A stretch of 10,325 nt of DNA from CALKKN01 sp050118555. Its GTDB lineage: Bacteria; Pseudomonadota; Gammaproteobacteria; Xanthomonadales; SZUA-36. This document shows, in pieces, positions 5,561 to 10,325 of this stretch. Under the pieces are notes generated by a model, which searched no databases, was not told where the DNA came from, and saw nothing but the letters and a program-made list of their open reading frames with translations. Each line of letters begins with the position of its first letter. The first letter of the stretch is position 1. The stretch spans positions 1-10,325 of the forward strand of contig JASFKQ010000132.1 of the NCBI GenBank assembly GCA_050118555.1, given 5' to 3'. The position numbers were made by a program, and so were the translations under genes.

Positions 5561-6237
5561 CAACCGCTCCGCATCTTCCGCGGCGTCTTGTCGATCTGCG
5601 GCAGCATGACCAGCACCAGCAACACCGTGGAGCCCACCATGTAGGTCGGGCCGAACAACCAGAAAACCAGCGGCACGAGATAGTAGAATGCCCGGGTGCC
5701 GAGACTGTAGTAGCGCCCGCCGCGATTCAGTTCCGTAGCGACCTGGGCCGGCGTAAAACGCCTGTGGTCGGGTCCGGCTCGGGCGTTGATCATGTAACCG
5801 ACGTGGTTGAAGATCCGGATGGCGTTCGAAAAGCTGAAGAACGCGGAAAACAGCGTCAGCAACAGCGCCAGGACCTTGATCAGCCACAACTGCGGGCTGA
5901 GCGCACCGACCATGTTGAGATGATGCCAGGCCGTTTTCAGCGACGGCGCCTGGGTGCTGAGCGTCAGCACCCCGACGATCAACAATATTGACGTGGAGGC
6001 AAGGAAGGTCGCGGCCATGAACGAATTGCGCAAGGTCTGAATGGCCAGGACCCCGTTGCCCTGCCCCTCCATTATCGTCGCGACCCAGTCGGCGCGAGCC
6101 ATAGCAGCCACGCTGCTGAGCACCGCGGCCGGGTTGCGTCGCGCCAGGCTTCGAAGGTAGTAGTGATAGCCGCCGAGCAGGCAAAGGACGATCGTCACCG
6201 CTATCGCATCATTTGCGTACTCGAGAATGAACGACAT
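5560..6237 (-). CDS. DUF599 family membrane protein
   Basis: A 225-residue integral membrane protein of unknown function. Hydrophobic segments lie at about 10-28, 73-93, 117-137 and 183-213, the last perhaps two passes, followed by a short basic tail (TPRKMRSG). The family signature is visible in YHYYLRSLARRNP (24-36), the ARADWV element (47-52) and LAIQTLRNSFMAAT (64-77). The start ATG 6237 is chosen because MSFILEY leads straight into the first membrane segment. The frame stays open further upstream to 6414 but encodes a basic, low-similarity stretch. GGGAGG lies 12 bases upstream, a little far for a ribosome site. The gene is monocistronic, convergent with the TRAP gene and divergent from the exported-protein gene. 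Confidence 0.85.
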   Translation of the reverse strand: MSFILEYANDAIAVTIVLCLLGGYHYYLRSLARRNPAAVLSSVAAMARADWVATIMEGQGNGVLAIQTLRNSFMAATFLASTSILLIVGVLTLSTQAPSLKTAWHHLNMVGALSPQLWLIKVLALLLTLFSAFFSFSNAIRIFNHVGYMINARAGPDHRRFTPAQVATELNRGGRYYSLGTRAFYYLVPLVFWLFGPTYMVGSTVLLVLVMLPQIDKTPRKMRSG

Positions 6238-6475
6238 CACCGGCTGCGCCCTCCCATCCGCGTTCGATTCTTCATAACGGAATCTGATTGTAACGCGCCG
6301 GGCGAGTGGCGTGGCTGACCTGGATTCGAGGTAAGTCGAACCTGTCGGGGCCGGGCAAAAATGACCACCGCGAGACGGGCTTCGGCCGAGGAAGAAAACT
6401 CTTGGCCAAAACAACAGTCAAACGCACAGGATGGAATCCCCCGAGCCGCGGGCCCGCCCGCAAGGAGGCCAAACC
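6238..6475. other. Divergent intergenic region between the DUF599 gene and the exported-protein operon
   Basis: This 238-bp gap should hold promoters for both directions. The only candidate I see for the minus strand is TACAAT (6287-6292 on the complement), about 50 bases upstream of ATG 6237, without a convincing -35. I see no good sigma-70 pair for the plus strand, no long palindrome and no coding sequence of credible composition. Confidence 0.4.
6462..6468 (+). promoter_or_regulatory. Strong Shine-Dalgarno deciding the start of the exported protein
   Basis: AAGGAGG lies seven bases before ATG 6476 and is a near-ideal ribosome binding site. It selects 6476 over the in-frame ATG at 6431, which lacks one and would put a basic, proline-rich stretch ahead of the signal peptide. 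Confidence 0.85.
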
Positions 6476-6883
6476 ATGAAATCTGTTCCCATCCGAACGC
6501 TTCTGGTCTGCGCCGCTGTGGCGCTGTTTTCGCAAAGCGTCAACGCGAAGGAACTGGTGGCCGAGTTTTCCGGTCCCGACGAAGGCGCGACGAAAGAATT
6601 CGAAGTTCAGGCCCCCTGGATAGTCGATTGGCTCGTTTCCGGTGAACCCGCGGAATACGACGCGGTGGATATTTCCCTCTACAACGCCGAAACCGGGGTG
6701 TTCGTGGGCGACGCGCTCAAGGCGCAGAGCGCCGGAAACGGTGTACGGATGTTCAAGCAGAGCGGCCGTTTCTACTTTCAGGTCAATGCCTCGATGATGG
6801 ACTGGGACCTGAAGGTCTACCAACTCACCCCGGACGAAGCGAAGCAGTACACGCCAAAATCGGAAACCTCGGTCGAGCAATAG
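6476..6883 (+). CDS. Small exported protein of unknown function
   Basis: I do not recognise this protein with confidence. It has 135 residues. A signal peptide runs from MKSVPIRTLL through a hydrophobic core to a likely cleavage after VNA (residue 24), giving an acidic mature protein of about 111 residues without cysteine. Alternating beta-type segments, three tryptophans (W48, W52, W110) and the phrases PWIVDW and GRFYFQVNASMMDWDLKV suggest a single small beta-sandwich domain in the periplasm or outside the cell. The C-terminal tail is polar and probably disordered. The GH15 gene starts 27 bp downstream on the same strand, so cotranscription is likely. A link to glucan metabolism is only suggested by position. 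Confidence 0.8.
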   Translation: MKSVPIRTLLVCAAVALFSQSVNAKELVAEFSGPDEGATKEFEVQAPWIVDWLVSGEPAEYDAVDISLYNAETGVFVGDALKAQSAGNGVRMFKQSGRFYFQVNASMMDWDLKVYQLTPDEAKQYTPKSETSVEQ

Positions 6884-6910
6884 GCCAGCTCTTGCGGACG
6901 ACTTGTTTCC

Positions 6911-9349
6911 ATGCCTCCTGAGCCTTCCCCTGCAACCGGGGAGGCACCGGGGCGGCCAGGCTCCGAGCCGCGCTGGACATCGAGCGCCAAGTGCGGCGTC
7001 GGGACGGCCCCCGGGGCCGGTGGACGTGTGTGGTTCACGCTCAGCCACGGCATCCTGAACGAGGTGTACTACCCGCGCCTGGACCAGGCATGCATTCGCG
7101 ACCTCGGCCTGATCGTCACCAACCGCAGCTATTTCTTCTCCGAGGAAAAACGCCATGCACGGCATGAAGTCGCCACGACGGATGGCGTACCTGCCTTCCA
7201 TCTCACCAATACGTGCGCCCAGGGCTACTACCGCATCGAGAAGGACGTCATAGCGGACCCGGCCCGCGAGGTTGTGCTGCAGCGGGTGCGATTCACCGCG
7301 CTGAAAGGCACGCTCGCAGACTACTCGCTCTACGCCCTGCTCGCCCCGCACCTGGGCAACGCCGGTGCCGGCAACACGGCCTGGGTGGGCGAAGTCCGCG
7401 GCCTCCGGATGCTGTTCGCCGAACGCGACGGCACGGCTCTGGCGCTGGCCTGCTCCGCAGGCTGGTCGCAGGCCTCTGCGGGCTTCGTTGGCGTGTCCGA
7501 CGGCTGGCGGGATCTGATGAGGCATGGGCGCATGACCTGGTTCCACGAGCGCGCCAGCGACGGCAACGTCGCCCTGACCGGCGAGATCGACCTCGCGGGT
7601 TCGGAAGGGTGCTTTGTGCTGGCGCTGGGCCTGGGGCGCAGCTTTCGCGAAGCGGCCCACCGCGCCGCGGCCAGCCTGTGGGACGGCTTCGAAGCCGCAG
7701 AGCGCCGCTACCGGGACAGTTGGAAGAAATGGCAGTCTACACTGCCAGTGCCGGGCGCAGCCGGCGACGCTCCGGACATCTACCGCACCTCGATGGCGGT
7801 TCTGCGCAGCCACCAGTCCAGTCGGTTTCCGGGCGGCATGATCGCGAGCCTCTCCATCCCCTGGGGATTCTCGAAAGGGGATGGCGACCTCGGCGGCTAC
7901 CATCTCGCCTGGCCGCGCGATCTGGTCGAGAGCGCGGGAGGGTTGCTGGCGGCCGGGGCCGTGGACGACGTCCGGCGGGTGTTGCGGTTCCTGGCGGTGA
8001 CGCAAAACGAGGACGGCAGCTGGCCGCAGAACATGTGGCTCGACGGCACCCCCTACTGGACCGGCGTGCAGATGGACGAGGCCGGCCTGCCCATCCTGCT
8101 GGTGGACCTGGCCCGGCGCGAAGGCTGCCTGCCGGACGCGGATCTCGCCAGGCTCTGGCCCATGATCCGACGGGCCGTTGCATTCATCGCCTGCAACGGG
8201 CCCGTGACCCAGCAGGACCGCTGGGAGGAAGATCCCGGCTACTCGCCGTTTACGCTCGCCGTCGAGATCGCCGCCCTGCTTTGCGCGGCGGATTTTGCGC
8301 AATCGTTCGAGCCGGAACTGACCGCGTATTTGCAGGAGACCGCCGATGCATGGAATGCGTCCATCGAGCGCTGGACATTCGCGTCGGACACCGACCTGGC
8401 GAGGGAGCACGGAGTCGACGGCTATTACGTTCGCATCGCACCTCCCGAGAGTGCAGAAGCGGCGTCACCAGCCGAGGGATTCGTGCCGATCAAGAACCGG
8501 CCACCAGGCCAGAGCCAGGCGGCGGCGGCGCACATCATCAGCCCGGATGCGCTGGCGCTGGTGCGCTTCGGGCTGCGGAGTGCCGACGACCCGCGGATTC
8601 TGGACACGGTCAAGGTCATCGATGCGCTGCTCAAAGTCGACCTGCCCCCCGGCCCGGGCTGGCGGCGCTACAACGGTGATGGTTACGGCGAGCACGACGA
8701 CGGCGAACCCTTTGACGGCACCGGGACCGGCCGTGCCTGGCCACTGCTGACCGGCGAACGCGCCCACTATGAACTGGCCGCGGGCCGCAAGGACCATGCG
8801 GAACGACTGTTGGCCGTAATGGCGAGGTTCGCCAACGAAGGTGGCTTGCTGCCCGAGCAGGTCTGGGACGGAGACGACCTTCCGGAGAAGGAGCTGTTGC
8901 GCGGCCAACCCTCCGGCTCGGCCATGCCGCTGGCCTGGGCGCATGCCGAGTACGTCAAGCTGCGCCGCTCGCTGTCCGATGGAAAGGTGTTCGACACACC
9001 GCCCCAAACCGTGCAACGTTACGTGGTCGACGGGGTGGAGTCACGGCTGGCCACATGGCGCTTCAACCACAAGTGCCAGGGCATCCCCGTGGGGCAGTGC
9101 CTGCGGATCGAACTGCGCAAGAAGGCCGTGGTCCACTGGAGCATCGACGGCTGGGCGCAGGTGCGGGATCTGCCGACACGGGACACCGGCCTGGGCATAC
9201 ACCTGGCCGACCTCCCGTGCCGCGAACTCGCCGCCGGTGTCCGCATAGATTTCACGTTTTACTGGTCGGATGAAGACCGCTGGGAAGGCCGCGACTACTC
9301 GGTGGCGGTGCTTGCCAACCTGAACCGACAAGGAGAAAAACCGGAATGA
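6911..9349 (+). CDS. GH15 family glucoamylase, predicted cytoplasmic
   Basis: An 812-residue bacterial glucoamylase-type enzyme that would release glucose from the non-reducing ends of alpha-glucans. Residues about 20-275 match the glucodextranase-like N-terminal beta domain (VGTAP, VWFTLSHGILNEVYYPRLD). The GH15 alpha/alpha barrel covers about 285-690, with HLAWPRD at 331-337, QMDEAGLP at 387-394, the likely general acid Glu439 or Glu440 in WEEDPGYSP (438-446), and the likely general base Glu649 in LPEQVWD. A C-terminal beta-rich extension (about 700-812) ends with the DRWEGRDYSV element. There is no signal peptide, so the enzyme is probably intracellular and acts on glycogen or maltodextrin; glucodextranase or trehalase-like specificity is possible. 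There is no clear Shine-Dalgarno at ATG 6911. The stop overlaps the zwf start. Confidence 0.92.
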   Translation: MPPEPSPATGEAPGRPGSEPRWTSSAKCGVGTAPGAGGRVWFTLSHGILNEVYYPRLDQACIRDLGLIVTNRSYFFSEEKRHARHEVATTDGVPAFHLTNTCAQGYYRIEKDVIADPAREVVLQRVRFTALKGTLADYSLYALLAPHLGNAGAGNTAWVGEVRGLRMLFAERDGTALALACSAGWSQASAGFVGVSDGWRDLMRHGRMTWFHERASDGNVALTGEIDLAGSEGCFVLALGLGRSFREAAHRAAASLWDGFEAAERRYRDSWKKWQSTLPVPGAAGDAPDIYRTSMAVLRSHQSSRFPGGMIASLSIPWGFSKGDGDLGGYHLAWPRDLVESAGGLLAAGAVDDVRRVLRFLAVTQNEDGSWPQNMWLDGTPYWTGVQMDEAGLPILLVDLARREGCLPDADLARLWPMIRRAVAFIACNGPVTQQDRWEEDPGYSPFTLAVEIAALLCAADFAQSFEPELTAYLQETADAWNASIERWTFASDTDLAREHGVDGYYVRIAPPESAEAASPAEGFVPIKNRPPGQSQAAAAHIISPDALALVRFGLRSADDPRILDTVKVIDALLKVDLPPGPGWRRYNGDGYGEHDDGEPFDGTGTGRAWPLLTGERAHYELAAGRKDHAERLLAVMARFANEGGLLPEQVWDGDDLPEKELLRGQPSGSAMPLAWAHAEYVKLRRSLSDGKVFDTPPQTVQRYVVDGVESRLATWRFNHKCQGIPVGQCLRIELRKKAVVHWSIDGWAQVRDLPTRDTGLGIHLADLPCRELAAGVRIDFTFYWSDEDRWEGRDYSVAVLANLNRQGEKPE
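9330..9335 (+). promoter_or_regulatory. Shine-Dalgarno of zwf inside the GH15 coding end
   Basis: AAGGAG lies ten bases before ATG 9346, within the last codons of the GH15 gene. Together with the ATGA overlap it indicates translational coupling of zwf to the upstream gene. Confidence 0.75.
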
Positions 9350-10325
9350 ATACTGGCCCGCGCTCGGACGCCTTCGTTTTCTTCGGCGCCACGGGCGACC
9401 TCGCTTACAAGAAGATTTTTCCCGCGCTGCAATCAATGATCCAGCGTGGGCACCTGACCGAACCCGTCATCGGCGTCGCCAAGTCCGGCTGGAACGTGGA
9501 GCAGCTGAAGCAGCGCATCCATGCCAGCCTGGAGGAGCACGGCGGCGTGGATGAAGACGCTTTCGCCCGCCTGTCCGGGCTGCTGCGCTACGTCGACGGA
9601 GACTATCGGGACGGCGCGACCTTCGAAGCGCTGCGCCACGAACTGGGATCCGCGCAACGCCCGATCCATTACCTGGCCATTCCCCCGAGCATGTTCCCGG
9701 TCGTCATCGAGCATCTCGGCCAGTCCGGCTGCGCTGACAATGCGCGCGTCATCGTCGAGAAGCCCTTCGGGCGCGACCTGGCCTCCGCGGAGAGCCTGAA
9801 CCAAACCCTGCACACCGTGTTCGAGGAATCCTCGGTTTTCCGCATCGACCACTTCCTGGGCAAGGAGACGGTCCAGAACCTGTTCGTGTTCCGCTTCGCG
9901 AACACCTTCCTGGAACCCATCTGGAACCGGCATTACGTGCAGAGCGTGCAGATCACCATGGCGGAGGATTTCGGTGTGAAGGGACGCGGCGCATTCTACG
10001 AGGAGGCGGGCGCGATCCGTGACGTGGTACAGAACCACCTGATGCAGGTGGTGGGCTTCCTGGCCATGGAACCGCCTGCCGCCACCTACCACGAGGCGTT
10101 CCGTGACGAACTGGCGAAGGTCTTTCGCCAGGTCCGGCCGCTGCGCCCGGCCGACCTCGTGAGGGGACAGTTCCGCGGCTACCGGGATGAGCAGGGGGTC
10201 GCCCCCGATTCAACGGTCGAAACGTTTGCCGCCCTCCGGCTGGAAGTCGATTCATGGCGCTGGGAAGGCGTCCCGTTCCTGATCCGAACCGGCAAGTGCC
10301 TTCCCGTATCAGCCACGGAGGTGAC
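9346..10325 (+). CDS. zwf: Glucose-6-phosphate 1-dehydrogenase, N-terminal 326 residues (cut by window end)
   Basis: Zwf oxidises glucose-6-phosphate to 6-phosphogluconolactone with reduction of NAD(P)+, the entry step of the oxidative pentose phosphate and Entner-Doudoroff routes. The frame is open to the window end, so roughly the last third of a usual 490-residue enzyme is missing. The nucleotide-binding motif GATGDLA is at 14-20, EKPFG at 138-142 and the substrate motif RIDHFLGKE at 166-174. By comparison with the Leuconostoc enzyme, Asp168 and His231 (in VVQNH) form the catalytic pair and His169 binds the phosphate. FLIRTGKCLP near the end is also typical. The start ATG overlaps the GH15 stop as ATGA. 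No frameshift is seen. Confidence 0.96.
   Translation, partial: MNTGPRSDAFVFFGATGDLAYKKIFPALQSMIQRGHLTEPVIGVAKSGWNVEQLKQRIHASLEEHGGVDEDAFARLSGLLRYVDGDYRDGATFEALRHELGSAQRPIHYLAIPPSMFPVVIEHLGQSGCADNARVIVEKPFGRDLASAESLNQTLHTVFEESSVFRIDHFLGKETVQNLFVFRFANTFLEPIWNRHYVQSVQITMAEDFGVKGRGAFYEEAGAIRDVVQNHLMQVVGFLAMEPPAATYHEAFRDELAKVFRQVRPLRPADLVRGQFRGYRDEQGVAPDSTVETFAALRLEVDSWRWEGVPFLIRTGKCLPVSATEV

Noticed and set aside
6238..6414. N-terminal extension of the DUF599 protein to 6414
   Set aside because: The extra 59 residues are basic and low-complexity and precede a clean membrane-protein start at 6237.
6272..8410. Long minus-strand open frame (712 codons) opposite the GH15 gene
   Set aside because: It is antisense to a recognisable enzyme with intact catalytic motifs. 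Its translation is low-complexity (Arg, Gly, Pro, His rich) as expected of a GC-rich shadow frame.
7213..8679. Plus-strand open frame (488 codons) in a second frame of GH15
   Set aside because: Its translation is dominated by Arg, Pro and Gly, with no recognisable motif. The overlapping GH15 frame explains the coding signal.
1..10325. tRNA or rRNA genes, riboswitches, defence or toxin-antitoxin genes
   Set aside because: I looked for cloverleaf or conserved riboswitch signatures and small paired ORFs and saw none that I could support. The coding space is filled by housekeeping and metabolic families.

Overview
The window looks like a GC-rich gammaproteobacterial chromosome segment. It carries a PlsB-type glycerol-3-phosphate acyltransferase with E. 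coli/Pseudomonas-like motifs, a TtcA tRNA thiolase, a short YdcH/DUF465 protein, and REP-like palindromes of the GTGGGAGC...CGAT style known from pseudomonads and relatives. I cannot name a genus. Nothing here is a phage, an IS element, a CRISPR array or a recognisable defence locus.

Layout. 1-430 is non-coding and unusual: a 111-bp direct repeat occurs twice exactly 260 bp apart, and the spacer carries strong hairpins, including an 18-bp one with two G-U pairs. 431-2941 (+) is plsB. 2942-3104 holds three REP-like palindromes. 3105-3317 (-) is a ydcH-like gene, divergent over about 50-65 bp from 3383-4243 (+) ttcA. 4258-5373 (+) is a Tat-type, lipobox-bearing TRAP solute-binding protein, 14 bp behind ttcA. 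5384-5560 is a set of four alternating REP-like palindromes between convergent genes, ending on the stop codon of 5560-6237 (-), a DUF599 membrane protein. 6238-6475 is a divergent intergenic region. 6476-6883 (+) is a small exported protein of unknown function. 6911-9349 (+) is a GH15 glucoamylase with no signal peptide. 9346 to the window end (+) is zwf (glucose-6-phosphate dehydrogenase), which overlaps the GH15 stop codon and is cut by the window edge.

How the genes fit together. plsB makes lysophosphatidate for membrane lipids, and ttcA thiolates tRNA C32. The TRAP binding protein would capture an organic acid, but no membrane partners (DctQ/DctM) are visible. The clearest functional unit is GH15-zwf: an apparently cytoplasmic glucoamylase would release glucose from alpha-glucan, and Zwf would oxidise glucose-6-phosphate after phosphorylation by a kinase not seen here. 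The exported protein 27 bp upstream may belong to the same transcript.

The best candidate for something undescribed is the structured repeat region before plsB. The protein genes are recognisable families apart from the exported protein. Family calls rest on remembered motifs and reading of the translated sequence, not on searches.
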